A DNA stretch of 64,000 nt. Origin: LZORAL124-50-18 sp051208045. GTDB lineage: Bacteria; Pseudomonadota; Gammaproteobacteria; Pseudomonadales; Oleiphilaceae. Made by a program: the position numbers and the translations under genes. Shown here piece by piece: positions 53,483 to 62,348 of this stretch. The stretch lies in the NCBI GenBank assembly GCA_051208045.1, contig JBPJFY010000016.1, positions 1-64,000 of the forward strand, in the 5' to 3' direction. Numbering within the stretch: the stretch's first letter is position 1; the number at the start of each line of letters is the position of its first letter. A model generated the notes under the pieces. The model had not been told where the DNA came from. It worked only from the letters and a program-made list of their open reading frames with translations, and did no database searches.

Positions 53483-54337
53483 TCAGGATGAAATGTCAAA
53501 AGATTTTTTATCAGTGATGCCATATTTTTTTCGAAGACGGGATAACGCGCCCTGTGCTTCTGCACGTTCAAGCAGCGTGTTCACCTCCTCCAACGTAATG
53601 CCTTCAGGATCGCTCCGCACAAGCACCGTGTGATGATACTCTTGATCCCATTTGCTTGAGATCAGCAGTCGTTCTTCCAGGGTTGGATCCTGCAACATTT
53701 GACGAGACAAAAACGAACGGGTCACCACCGCAATTTCTGCTAATGCCGGGCGGTCCAGCAGAATCAGATCAAGGTTTCGCCGATGATTGTTGGAGAGAAA
53801 AATCGTGAAGTTTTTACTGAGATAGTCATCATCGGCATTGAAATTGGCAAAACCGTAGTGGTACCCCAGAATACCCACCAAATGGCGCGCTTTCAGGTCA
53901 TCGAAAAAAGTATCATCCCGACCGCTCTTTTTCAGTGCAACATAGACCTCACCACCGCGCATATACTCATGGGAGGACATTACCGGGAAATCGTGCCAGC
54001 CCCAGTCCGCACTTTCAAAAAACATCACCTGAAAACGGCCATCCATCATATCGGTGTATCGACGTTTGGGCGAAGTGGCCACAAACTGGAACCGATAGTC
54101 CTGCTGTAACTCATTGAAAACATCAATCAGGTCTACCGTGACACCAGACACTTCCTTACCATCCAACTCGACAAATGGCGGGAAGCTGTATCCGCCCACT
54201 TTAATGATTTTCCGCCCGTCATGACTGGCTGCTGGCTGTGGCGTTGTGACGACATCGGCAACCCCCTTGGGCGCTAGACAGAGCATCAACAGGAGCAAAA
54301 AAATCCAGTGGTGGAATCGATCATCAACAATTTTCAC
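53483..54337 (-). CDS. orphan periplasmic solute-binding protein (SBP_bac_3)
   Basis: A 284-residue secreted protein with signal peptide IFLLLLMLCLAPKGVADVV. The mature region IKVGGYSFPPFVELDGKEVSGVTVDLIDVFNELQQDY is the standard type II periplasmic-binding opening; YTDMMDGRFQVMFFESADW is the hinge. No transporter genes adjoin. Start is GTG with AAGG eight bases upstream. This is the third orphan of its family in the window, and the most divergent. Ligand unknown; it may feed a sensor kinase or cyclase elsewhere. Confidence 0.78.
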   Translation of the reverse strand: MKIVDDRFHHWIFLLLLMLCLAPKGVADVVTTPQPAASHDGRKIIKVGGYSFPPFVELDGKEVSGVTVDLIDVFNELQQDYRFQFVATSPKRRYTDMMDGRFQVMFFESADWGWHDFPVMSSHEYMRGGEVYVALKKSGRDDTFFDDLKARHLVGILGYHYGFANFNADDDYLSKNFTIFLSNNHRRNLDLILLDRPALAEIAVVTRSFLSRQMLQDPTLEERLLISSKWDQEYHHTVLVRSDPEGITLEEVNTLLERAEAQGALSRLRKKYGITDKKSFDISS

Positions 54338-54451
54338 AGTCGTCGCCTTCTGATGAGTGCCGTTGGGGCGCAGTAGCTCATTCTGTAATTAATGGCCACT
54401 AGGCCCCTAAGTTACAGGTTTAGTTGACAAAGCGCTGGTCTGCAACCTCCG

Positions 54452-55177
54452 CTATTCGTATTCGAACTTAATCTGAGCGTCTTCCCCTTCGAGCAATTCG
54501 TCGAGCACCTGATTGGCCGCTTCCCAGTGACCTTCCGGAAAGGCCGTCTGGGCAGAAGCTACCTTGTCGCGATAGGCGGCGCGCAGTTTCAATTCGATCC
54601 CGTGCGTGTGTGTCAGGGGTTTTTGATCAAACGCATCCAGTTTTTGTTGCAACTGATCCTGATCGACAAGTGATGCCGGCAGGCTGCTGACAAGCAGGCT
54701 CAGCATCTGTCGGGAAATTTTTACTTCGTAATTCCCGGCACCTTCCTGCTGTATGTAAACAATCGCATCCGCCCAATCCGCCAGCTTGGCAATCACGGCC
54801 AAGGGCGTACCTTTCATTTTCTGATCCAGCTTACGTAAAGGCGGATGAATCTCATAATCAAGTTGTTTAAAGACATCTGCCTTTTCGCCCAGCATGCTTT
54901 CCAGCTTACGCTTGCTCACCGAAGAAAAATCCCCCGCCAACAGTTCCGGCAAATCATGATTGAGACAGTAGTCCATCAATAGCAACTGTTTCTCTGGGGT
55001 ATAGTAGCTGGCGGGCAGCACCTGTCGGGCCAACGCACGGGCAATCATGGTTACCATGTAATGATGTTCCGCCAAATATTGTGGTCGACCATGTTTTACG
55101 CTGCTCCACCGCACCACGTGGCCACTGCGAACAATATCTCTTAAACTGAGCATGCCAATTCCTATGTTTTGATTCAT
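54452..55177 (-). CDS. YfbR-like HD-domain phosphohydrolase
   Basis: A 241-residue HD protein. RDIVRSGHVVRWSSVKHGRPQYLAEHHYMVTMIARALA supplies the first metal His, CLNHDLPELLAGDFSSVSKRKLE has the His-Asp pair in the YfbR style (HDxxEvxxGD), and AKLADWADAIVYIQQE holds the last Asp. YfbR is a 5'-deoxynucleotidase. This protein is about 40 residues longer than E. coli YfbR (199). It is a single minus-strand gene divergent from the molybdopterin oxidoreductase gene. Confidence 0.85.
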   Translation of the reverse strand: MNQNIGIGMLSLRDIVRSGHVVRWSSVKHGRPQYLAEHHYMVTMIARALARQVLPASYYTPEKQLLLMDYCLNHDLPELLAGDFSSVSKRKLESMLGEKADVFKQLDYEIHPPLRKLDQKMKGTPLAVIAKLADWADAIVYIQQEGAGNYEVKISRQMLSLLVSSLPASLVDQDQLQQKLDAFDQKPLTHTHGIELKLRAAYRDKVASAQTAFPEGHWEAANQVLDELLEGEDAQIKFEYE

Positions 55178-55324
55178 CGAGAAACCATCGGGATTATCCC
55201 CGTGTCATCGGGCCGAAAGCTTACCGCACATCGACCATGCTCACCAAGTAAATGACGAATCCAACTATTCATTAATGACGTTAGTGCTTATACTCTAAAC
55301 CAATCCTCCCCCCAAGGAAGACGC

Positions 55325-55379
55325 AGAACACACACCATAATAAGAACACGCTCAATAAGAAGAACACAAAAAGGAACAC
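55325..55379 (+). repeat. 18-bp tandem direct repeats in molybdoenzyme leader
   Basis: AGAACAC begins at 55325, 55343 and 55361, an exact 18-base period, and a fourth GAACAC lies at 55374. Units share AGAACAC and an ATAA-like end. The last unit merges with the ribosome-binding sequence AAGGA before the ATG at 55383. This could be a repeated operator or an RNA-binding-protein target. Confidence 0.55.
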
Positions 55380-55382
55380 ACC

Positions 55383-57680
55383 ATGGCCTCGATGGACACG
55401 CAAACTCATTTTCGAACCTGTAACCTCTGTGAAGCCATGTGTGGCGTCGCCATTGAAACCCGGGGGAAAGAGATCCTTTCCATCAAGGGCGATAAATTGG
55501 ACGAATTCAGTCGGGGTCATGTGTGTCCGAAAGCCGTAGCCCTGAAAGATCTCCACGAAGATCCGGATCGGCTGCGTCATCCCGTCAAGCGTACCCCGCA
55601 AGGCTGGCAGACCATCAGCTGGGAGGAAGCCTTCAACCTGGTGGTGAAGGGTATTCGCACCGTACAGGCCAAGTACGGGAAAGACGCCGTCGGCATCTAC
55701 CTCGGCAATCCGAATACGCACAATCACGGCAGCATTTTGATGCTGTTGCCGTTTATCCGCGCTTTACGCACCAAGAAACGGTTTTCCGCCACTTCGAACG
55801 ATCAACTCCCCCACATGCTGGCCAATCTGAAGATGTTCGGCCATCAAGGGTTGTTCCCGGTGCCAGACATCGATCACACCGACTATTTCGTTTGCATGGG
55901 CGGCAACCCCATGGCATCCAACGGCAGCATCATGACCGCGCCGGATATCAAAAAGCGCTTAAAAGCTGTTCAGGATCGTGGCGGGAAGGTCGTGGTCATC
56001 GATCCGCGAAAGACGGAAACAGCCGATGTGGCGGATCGACATTTGTTTATTCAGCCCGGCACAGATGCTTTATTGCTCTTGTCGGTGATGCATGTGCTGT
56101 TTGAGGAAAATCTGACCAACACTGATCGCCTCACTCCCTACCTGGAGGACATCGAAATCCTGCAGGTCATCTCGGAAGGCTATGCACCGGCCAGTGTGGC
56201 AAAGCAAACCGGCATCGCAGCCAAAGACATCCGCAGGCTGGCACGGGAGTTCGCCTCTGCTCCGCGCGCGGCCTGGTACACTCGGCTCGGCACCAGCACA
56301 CAACAATTCGGCACCATCACCACCTGGTTGGGCTACTGCATCAACATTCTGACCGGTCGTCTGGATGCCCGCGGTGGCATGATGTTTACCAAACCCGCTG
56401 TTGACCTGGTTGAGCTGGGGGCACTGGCCGGGCAAACCGGACATTTTGATAAATACCGCAGCCGCGTACGTAAGCTGCCGGAATTCTCGGGTGAGTTGCC
56501 CAGTGTGACGATGGCAGAAGAAATTCTCACCGAAGGGCCCGGCCAGATTCGGGCAATGGTCACCGCCGCAGGCAATCCGGTGTTATCGAGTCCGGACGGG
56601 AAACAGCTGGATCACGCTTTCGCCGGCCTGGACTTTATGTTTTCTGTCGATTTTTACATCAACGAAACCACGCGGCATGCACACGTCATTCTGCCTCCCA
56701 CCGGCCCGCTGGAGCACAGCCACTATGATGTGGTCTTCAGTATGATCAGCGTACGGAACACCGCCAAGTATTCGCCTGCACTGTTCGAGCCGGAAAACGA
56801 CACGCGTCATGACTGGCAGATCTATTCCGAACTGACCAAGCGCTTCAGCAGCCGTGACATTAAAACGGCTCTGGAAGCGGAAGCCAGATTTCGCCTGATC
56901 CAGCGCCTCGGGATTGATGGCTTGCTGGATATACTGCTTCGGGTTGGCCCGTACGGCGCGCAACTGGATTCTCTGGATCCCGTCACCCGCCCCCTGATTG
57001 AAGGCATCCGCGATGCCCTTCCGCCAAAATCACCGATCAGGAAGCTGCTGGAAATGGGGCCCTATGGCAGCTACAACCGCAATCTGCCCAAAGGGCTCAA
57101 CCTGAACGTGCTGCGGGATGCACCTCACGGCATCGACCTGGGCCCCATGCAACCGAGCTTCCCGGAGAGGCTCTATCACGCAGATCAAAAGATCAAACTC
57201 GCCCCCAAGATTTTCGTCAAAGATCTTTCCCGACTGAAAAGCTTACGCGCCCCGGTTGTACAGGAAGCACAGGCCTTTACTAACTGCGTCGAAGGACTGA
57301 AGCTGATTGGGCGGCGCGACATCCGCAGCAACAACTCCTGGATGCACAATAGCCACCGGCTGGTGAAGGGTAAAAATCGCTGTACGTTGCTGATTCACCC
57401 GAGTGATGCAGAAAAAATCCGGCTGACCAGCGGAGACCGGGTAAAAGTGTCCAGCCGCACCGGCAGTGTCGAGATTGCCAGTGAGGTGACCGATCACATC
57501 ATGCCCGGCGTCGTCAGCATGCCGCACGGCTGGGGCCATCATCGACCGGGCACCCAGCTCAACACCGCGCAACAACATGCCGGCGTCAGCATGAACGACA
57601 TTACGGACCCGGAAGCCATCGATCAATTGAGCGGTACATCCATGCTTTCAGGCATCCCTGTGCACATCCAAAAGGTGTAA
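55383..57680 (+). CDS. stand-alone molybdopterin oxidoreductase
   Basis: A 765-residue DMSO-reductase-superfamily protein with bis-MGD cofactor. N-terminal [4Fe-4S] motif CNLCEAMC...HVCPKAVAL, then the Mo domain with YFVCMGGNPMASNGS, VVVIDPRKTETADVADRHLFIQPGTDALLLLSVMHVL, and a C-terminal cofactor-binding region (SGDRVKVSSRTGSVEI, GVVSMPHGWGHH). No twin-arginine signal: cytoplasmic. The usual Cys/SeCys ligand segment of formate dehydrogenases is not evident; FSATSNDQLPH occupies that region. No electron-transfer subunit is adjacent. The reaction is unknown. Confidence 0.87.
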   Translation: MASMDTQTHFRTCNLCEAMCGVAIETRGKEILSIKGDKLDEFSRGHVCPKAVALKDLHEDPDRLRHPVKRTPQGWQTISWEEAFNLVVKGIRTVQAKYGKDAVGIYLGNPNTHNHGSILMLLPFIRALRTKKRFSATSNDQLPHMLANLKMFGHQGLFPVPDIDHTDYFVCMGGNPMASNGSIMTAPDIKKRLKAVQDRGGKVVVIDPRKTETADVADRHLFIQPGTDALLLLSVMHVLFEENLTNTDRLTPYLEDIEILQVISEGYAPASVAKQTGIAAKDIRRLAREFASAPRAAWYTRLGTSTQQFGTITTWLGYCINILTGRLDARGGMMFTKPAVDLVELGALAGQTGHFDKYRSRVRKLPEFSGELPSVTMAEEILTEGPGQIRAMVTAAGNPVLSSPDGKQLDHAFAGLDFMFSVDFYINETTRHAHVILPPTGPLEHSHYDVVFSMISVRNTAKYSPALFEPENDTRHDWQIYSELTKRFSSRDIKTALEAEARFRLIQRLGIDGLLDILLRVGPYGAQLDSLDPVTRPLIEGIRDALPPKSPIRKLLEMGPYGSYNRNLPKGLNLNVLRDAPHGIDLGPMQPSFPERLYHADQKIKLAPKIFVKDLSRLKSLRAPVVQEAQAFTNCVEGLKLIGRRDIRSNNSWMHNSHRLVKGKNRCTLLIHPSDAEKIRLTSGDRVKVSSRTGSVEIASEVTDHIMPGVVSMPHGWGHHRPGTQLNTAQQHAGVSMNDITDPEAIDQLSGTSMLSGIPVHIQKV

Positions 57681-57688
57681 TCCAGGCC

Positions 57689-58444
57689 GTGAACCCTACA
57701 GACGCGCGATCACTTTTCGACGGCGTACAACGCCTGGCCATCATCACCGGGTCAGGCGTATCCGCCGAAAGCGGGATTCCTACCTTCCGGGATACGGAAA
57801 ACGGGCTCTGGGCGGATTTTGATCCGATGACACTGGCCACCCCCGAAGGATTTCTGCGCGACGCTCCGCTGGTGTGGGCCTGGTATGCCTGGCGACGACA
57901 CTTGGTCGCCGGCGCGTCCCCCAATCCCGGACACACGGCCATCAGCGAATTGCTGTCCTCGTTTGCATCGGCCGCTCTCATCACCCAGAACGTTGACGAT
58001 CTGCATGAACGGGCAGGCAGCCGAAATGTGATCCACCTGCACGGCGAGTTAATGAAATCCAAATGCTTCGATTGTCATCATCCTCAGGCGGATAGCGCCC
58101 CTCCTTTACCCGAACCCCGGGAACGCATTGAGCCTCCACAGTGCCTGCAATGCGGGGGCAGATTGCGACCGGATGTGGTGTGGTTTGGGGAGGTGCTGCC
58201 GCCCGACGCCTGGGAGCAGGCCATGGATGCCGTATCCACCTGTGACCTGCTGATTGTCGCCGGTACCTCAGGACAGGTTTATCCTGCGGCCAGTCTTGTC
58301 GAGGTGGCGTATGCGGCCGAAGCGACAGTTATTCAGATCAATCCGGAGCCAACCCCGCTGGATCGCTGGGCGACAGCAAATATAAGAGGGAGGAGCGGAG
58401 ATGTTCTGCCTGAGCTCGTGCGGTTGCTTTCTCGGCCAGCCTGA
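57689..58444 (+). CDS. cobB: sirtuin NAD-dependent deacylase, class III type
   Basis: A 251-residue sirtuin that removes acyl groups from lysines with NAD. Features: ITGSGVSAESGIPTFRD, TQNVDDLHERAG, catalytic His118 in IHLHGEL, and four zinc Cys (126, 129, 152, 155). Tyr66 and Arg69 in WYAWRR give the Y-x-x-R pair that in SIRT5/CobB recognises succinyl- and malonyl-lysine, so desuccinylase activity is likely in addition to deacetylation. GTG start, eight bases after the oxidoreductase stop, suggesting co-transcription. Confidence 0.92.
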   Translation: MNPTDARSLFDGVQRLAIITGSGVSAESGIPTFRDTENGLWADFDPMTLATPEGFLRDAPLVWAWYAWRRHLVAGASPNPGHTAISELLSSFASAALITQNVDDLHERAGSRNVIHLHGELMKSKCFDCHHPQADSAPPLPEPRERIEPPQCLQCGGRLRPDVVWFGEVLPPDAWEQAMDAVSTCDLLIVAGTSGQVYPAASLVEVAYAAEATVIQINPEPTPLDRWATANIRGRSGDVLPELVRLLSRPA

Positions 58445-58622
58445 TTGATTTTTTGCGATACACTTGGTTTTTTTTCATCCCGCCTTATTCGACAATCGTT
58501 CTCTCTAAAAAGGCAATCTGGGCATCCACCGGCACAACAATAAAAATGACGGCCAGATAAGATGGCGTCAGATCCATTGGACTCGCCCCGTCCGCCGGTT
58601 CAATCGAAGCAAGGGACTCTCC

Positions 58623-59765
58623 ATGAACGAAACAGAATTTTCCAGTTACGTAACGTGGGCCGCGAAAGGGGGCATTCGATTGAATCCCTCGCTGGAACGC
58701 CGGTGTGTTAACGGCGTATACGGCCTCTATGCCAAGCAACCCATTACGAAGAACGACATCCTTGTCGCGACAGCGAGCAAAATAAAGAAACCCAAGGTGC
58801 GCACCTTTCGTTACCCCAAGAATCTGGATCCACAGATGAAGGCGGTGCATGCCTATGCCAACGAGTACAGCAAGGGAGAAAACTCAGAGTTCGCGTTACA
58901 GCTTCGCAGTTTCGCGGATTATGACACCCTGAAGCAGAGCAGTGTTTACTACTTTACTGACGATGAACTCCGCCAGGTAGAAGCGCTGAGTCCGCTCTTG
59001 CATCAACGCGTCGTCGCTTACCGGCAACGCTGTGACAAATTCATACACTATCTGTGTCAACTGGATCCCGCCCTGGATCGAAGCCACCTTGAAGTTGTGT
59101 TCCTGAACTATGTCTCACGGGCCTTCAGGGGCCGAGGTCTGGTCCCACTGTTTGATCTCTTTAACCACTCGGATGAACAAGGTATGCCCATTGATGAGAG
59201 TGGGGCAGTGATCCGGTTCAAAGCCGGGCGGACCTATCAACCGGGCGAGCAGGTCTTTATCCATTATGGTAAAAAAGATCTCTACGACCATGCCATAGAC
59301 TATGGTTACTTTGATCCCGAAGGCAGGCACTTTATCGATGTCAGTCAGCGCATTGCCCAAGTTGCCACCTCCGATCTCGCCAAGCGCGCGGTGGCGAAAG
59401 CGGCACAAAAGCTTGCCATCAAAACCGAACAGAAAGATGGCGCGCTCTATTACAACATAGCCACACCCAATGCCTTCATTGAGGAAACGCAGCCCAGTCC
59501 GATCATCATCGAATTTATTCAACGTACCTGTTTCCAAACAGAGATGGAGCTCATGGCGGACAAGTGTCGGCATGCCTCCTTTGAGCAGGGGATGAACCAG
59601 CTCCTGGAGGGTCTATTGTCTTACAACCGGGTGGAAGCGTGCGCGTTGACAGACATCCCGCCCAAGTTGCATTACCTCTACCACATGCTTGAGAAGGAGC
59701 GAAAAATATTGATCGCTAATAAGTCCTGGTTGAAAAAACAGAACATTCAATCAACTGAGGGCTAG
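58623..59765 (+). CDS. SET-domain protein of the SETD3/Rubisco-LSMT type
   Basis: A 380-residue protein with the split SET layout of plant Rubisco large-subunit methyltransferases and animal SETD3. An early segment (VNGVYGLYAKQPITKNDILVA) corresponds to SET-N. At about residues 175-230 come LVPLFDLFNHSDEQ, the pseudoknot text with SAM-site NH, then YQPGEQVFIHYGKKDLYDHAIDYGYF with the catalytic-Tyr region. The last ~130 residues are helical like the Rubis-subs-bind domain. It probably methylates a lysine or histidine on a protein; the target is unknown. SET proteins are uncommon in bacteria. No signal peptide. It is convergent with queE. Confidence 0.83.
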   Translation: MNETEFSSYVTWAAKGGIRLNPSLERRCVNGVYGLYAKQPITKNDILVATASKIKKPKVRTFRYPKNLDPQMKAVHAYANEYSKGENSEFALQLRSFADYDTLKQSSVYYFTDDELRQVEALSPLLHQRVVAYRQRCDKFIHYLCQLDPALDRSHLEVVFLNYVSRAFRGRGLVPLFDLFNHSDEQGMPIDESGAVIRFKAGRTYQPGEQVFIHYGKKDLYDHAIDYGYFDPEGRHFIDVSQRIAQVATSDLAKRAVAKAAQKLAIKTEQKDGALYYNIATPNAFIEETQPSPIIIEFIQRTCFQTEMELMADKCRHASFEQGMNQLLEGLLSYNRVEACALTDIPPKLHYLYHMLEKERKILIANKSWLKKQNIQSTEG

Positions 59766-59771
59766 GGCGGT

Positions 59772-60467
59772 TTAGTCAATCCCTAACAATTTGTGCGTCT
59801 GCAATGTCAGGCGCCAGCGTGGGTGTTTGAGGCAGTAATCCACAGCTTTTCGTGTATTTGCCTGTTTAAATCCATCGTGGATCAGGCTGTCCTGCGTGGG
59901 CCATGCATCCATGGGTGAGAGAAAATAATGGTTGGCCTGAATTCCCTCACATTGCGCTGGCGAGCAATCGTCTTGGGGATAAACCAGCTTGACTTCATCG
60001 CAGCGCTCTACAACGACCTGCGAAATGCCCTTGGGACTGACGCAGACCCAGTCGAGCCCGGCCGGCAGGGGGAGTGTGCCATTGGTTTCCACCGCGACTT
60101 CAAAACCCACGCGGTGCATTGCCTGAACCAGCGCTTCATCCAGCTGAAGCAGCGGCTCTCCACCGGTGAAAATCACGTAGGGCATGCCTTGTGTTCTATC
60201 GGGCCAGAAGCCCAGCAGGTAGTTGGCCAACGCTTCTGCGGTGCCAAAGGTGCCGCCGTTCTGGCCATCCTGCCCAATAAAATCCGTATCACAAAAACGA
60301 CACACGGCGGTGGCGCGATCCTGCTCGCGACCGGTCCACAAATTGCACTTGCTGAACCGGCAAAAGACCGCAGCACGCCCCGATTGCGCCCCTTCGCCCT
60401 GAAGCGAGTAAAACACTTCCTTGACTTGATAAGGTTTCTTCCGCACGGTCACGGTATCTTGTGGCAT
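59772..60467 (-). CDS. queE: 7-carboxy-7-deazaguanine synthase
   Basis: A 231-residue radical SAM enzyme converting carboxytetrahydropterin to 7-carboxy-7-deazaguanine in queuosine synthesis. It opens EVFYSLQGEGAQSGRAAVFCRF. The cluster motif is C-x14-C-x2-C (Cys41, Cys56, Cys59), the long variant known from Burkholderia QueE, not the usual C-x3-C-x2-C. FTGGEPLLQLDEALV and AVETNGTLPLP follow. The ATG at 60467 lies 13 bases after the queC stop; the frame before it has no family match. Confidence 0.93.
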   Translation of the reverse strand: MPQDTVTVRKKPYQVKEVFYSLQGEGAQSGRAAVFCRFSKCNLWTGREQDRATAVCRFCDTDFIGQDGQNGGTFGTAEALANYLLGFWPDRTQGMPYVIFTGGEPLLQLDEALVQAMHRVGFEVAVETNGTLPLPAGLDWVCVSPKGISQVVVERCDEVKLVYPQDDCSPAQCEGIQANHYFLSPMDAWPTQDSLIHDGFKQANTRKAVDYCLKHPRWRLTLQTHKLLGID

Positions 60468-60480
60468 GAGGTTGTGCCCG

Positions 60481-61164
60481 TCAGCGTGTACGGTAGGTGA
60501 GCGGGTCTTCCAGTCCGTTCTCCCGGAATGCTTCCAGGCGTTCGTAACAGGAACCACATTTGCCACAGGCTTGCTCCAGCCCTTTATAGCACGTCCAGGT
60601 TTTCCGGTAGTCCAATCCCAAAAGCAGGCCTTCCTTCAGAATCTCCGTCTTATTGGCGTTCAGATAAGGCGCTCGGATGTCGACCGGCTCGTAGTTGGCG
60701 ATTTGCGAAACGGCATTCATTTTGTCCACAAATTCGGGGCGACAATCCGGATAGATCGCGTGATCACCCCCATGCGCGCCGTAATAAACCGCGCGGGCGT
60801 TGATGGATACCGCATAGCCCACCGCCAGCGCGAGCATGATCATGTTGCGATTGGGGACGACGGTCGACTTCATGCTCAGCTCTTCGTAGTGCCCTTCCGG
60901 CACCTCAATATCGTCCGTCAACGAAGATCCCAGCAACAGCTGATTCACCGCATTAATGTCTACCACGCGATGGGGTAGCCCTAACTCATCACACACTTTC
61001 TGAGCGTAATGCAACTCTTTGTGATGCCGCTGACCATAATTAAATGACAGCGCGTAAACACGCTTCTTGGCCGCCAAACACTGATGCAACAACGTATAGG
61101 AATCCATTCCACCGGAATAAATCACCACCACTTTTTCGGCGGACATTTCAGCTGTCTGAGTCAT
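60481..61164 (-). CDS. queC: 7-cyano-7-deazaguanine synthase
   Basis: A 227-residue ATP-dependent enzyme that converts 7-carboxy-7-deazaguanine to preQ0, the step after QueE. The PP-loop is [14 protein letters not shown] (the family has SGGxDS). [14 protein letters not shown] and [17 protein letters not shown] are conserved, and the zinc site is the four-Cys set CYKG...[15 protein letters not shown]. It precedes queE on the minus strand as a queuosine operon. The ATG at 61164 has AAAGGA upstream. Confidence 0.95.
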   Translation of the reverse strand: MTQTAEMSAEKVVVIYSGGMDSYTLLHQCLAAKKRVYALSFNYGQRHHKELHYAQKVCDELGLPHRVVDINAVNQLLLGSSLTDDIEVPEGHYEELSMKSTVVPNRNMIMLALAVGYAVSINARAVYYGAHGGDHAIYPDCRPEFVDKMNAVSQIANYEPVDIRAPYLNANKTEILKEGLLLGLDYRKTWTCYKGLEQACGKCGSCYERLEAFRENGLEDPLTYRTR

Positions 61165-61194
61165 GGAAAACGATCCTTTGCCTGTCCCACCCAA

Positions 61195-61473
61195 TCAGTC
61201 AAAACTGGCCAGGTAAGCCTGACTGCGCGGATGACTGGCGATGATGTCCCGAATGGTCTCACCGTCGGCGTTCTTGGCCTGCAGATCACGCCCTGCGGCG
61301 GTGAAGTACGTGATGAAGCGTTGAAAATCACTTGCCACCATGCCGCGATACGCCTTCTCAAGCACATAAAAGTCAGGATTGGTGTCATCATAGGGCGTCA
61401 ATTCCAGATACCCCTTCACTCGATCATCACTCCAATCTTCGCCGATCACTTTCGGTTGGCTTGGACCACTCAT
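61195..61473 (-). CDS. PA4642-family protein
   Basis: A 92-residue cytoplasmic protein. VIGEDWSDDRVKGYLELTPYDDTNPDFYVLEKAYRGM, then FQRFITYFTAAGRDLQAKNADGETI matches, from memory, the PA4642 family found in Pseudomonas and relatives; the C-terminal half looks like one ankyrin-type hairpin. Function unknown. AGGAG before the ATG at 61473 decides the start. It lies 30 bases upstream of queC, possibly in the same transcript. Confidence 0.75.
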   Translation of the reverse strand: MSGPSQPKVIGEDWSDDRVKGYLELTPYDDTNPDFYVLEKAYRGMVASDFQRFITYFTAAGRDLQAKNADGETIRDIIASHPRSQAYLASFD

Positions 61474-61562
61474 AGCGTTCTCCTGCTTTGTTTCGATTAC
61501 CACCTGGGGCGCGCATTATAACTGCTTACCCGACGCTCAGCCACTCACACTGGCGCTTTTGC

Positions 61563-62348
61563 TCATTCTGTGCACACTGGGTTGTACACATTGATTTCCA
61601 CACGGCGGTTTCTGGAGCGGCCTTCCGGCGTTTCGTTTGCCTCCAGAGCGCGCGTGTCGGCATGTCCGGCCGCCATTACCGTTTCTGGATTCAAGACCCC
61701 AGGCTTCAGCAGCTCATGCACCACGCTCACCGCGCGTGCCGCAGAAAGATCCCAGTTCGATCGAAATCTTGGCGAAGAAATGGGCTGGTCGTCGGTGTAG
61801 CCGGCGACAATAATCCGCCCGTCACATCGGGAAAGGCTGTCCACCACTTTGGCAACAATGCGATCCATCCCCGTTTTCAGCTCAGCACTGCCAATCGGAA
61901 AGGTAGCGTCCTGGGAAAAACGCACCACGACCTTTTCCTGGTCATACTGCACACTCAGCGCATCATTGGCGATTTCAGGGGTGAGATCCTCGATTAAGCG
62001 GCTGGCCAATTCGTCAATCTGTTCGCTGCCCGCCGCTGGTCCTGCGATGTTGGTGGTGGGAGTCGGGCTCACTGCGGGCGGCAACTCCGGTGGATCGGGG
62101 GGCGAAACGTCCGGAGCAGGCACCTCCACCGGCACTTCAATAATGAGCGGGGGGGGTGACCCTTGAATCCAGCTCACACCAAATGAGACCGCCATGGAGT
62201 TGGCAATCATACGATACTTTTGCGCATCAATATTGGAAAAGGACAGGAGCAGAATAAAGAAGGTCAGTAACAACGTCATCAAGTCCGCAAAGGTCATCAG
62301 CCACCCGGAACCTTTCACTGCTTGCCGGAAGCGGGTAGAGCGAATCAT
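61563..62348 (-). CDS. motB: MotB/PomB-type flagellar stator subunit
   Basis: A 261-residue protein. A single transmembrane helix contains the ion-binding Asp22 (LMTFADLMTLLLTFFILLLSF). A Pro/Glu-rich linker follows (~residues 75-95), then an OmpA-type peptidoglycan-binding domain: VVRFSQDATFPIGSAEL, IIVAGYTDDQPIS, NWDLSAARAVSVV, GRSRNRRVEINV. It anchors the stator to the cell wall. It overlaps the MotA-type gene by four bases. PomB-like sodium coupling is possible but not decidable. Confidence 0.92.
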   Translation of the reverse strand: MIRSTRFRQAVKGSGWLMTFADLMTLLLTFFILLLSFSNIDAQKYRMIANSMAVSFGVSWIQGSPPPLIIEVPVEVPAPDVSPPDPPELPPAVSPTPTTNIAGPAAGSEQIDELASRLIEDLTPEIANDALSVQYDQEKVVVRFSQDATFPIGSAELKTGMDRIVAKVVDSLSRCDGRIIVAGYTDDQPISSPRFRSNWDLSAARAVSVVHELLKPGVLNPETVMAAGHADTRALEANETPEGRSRNRRVEINVYNPVCTE

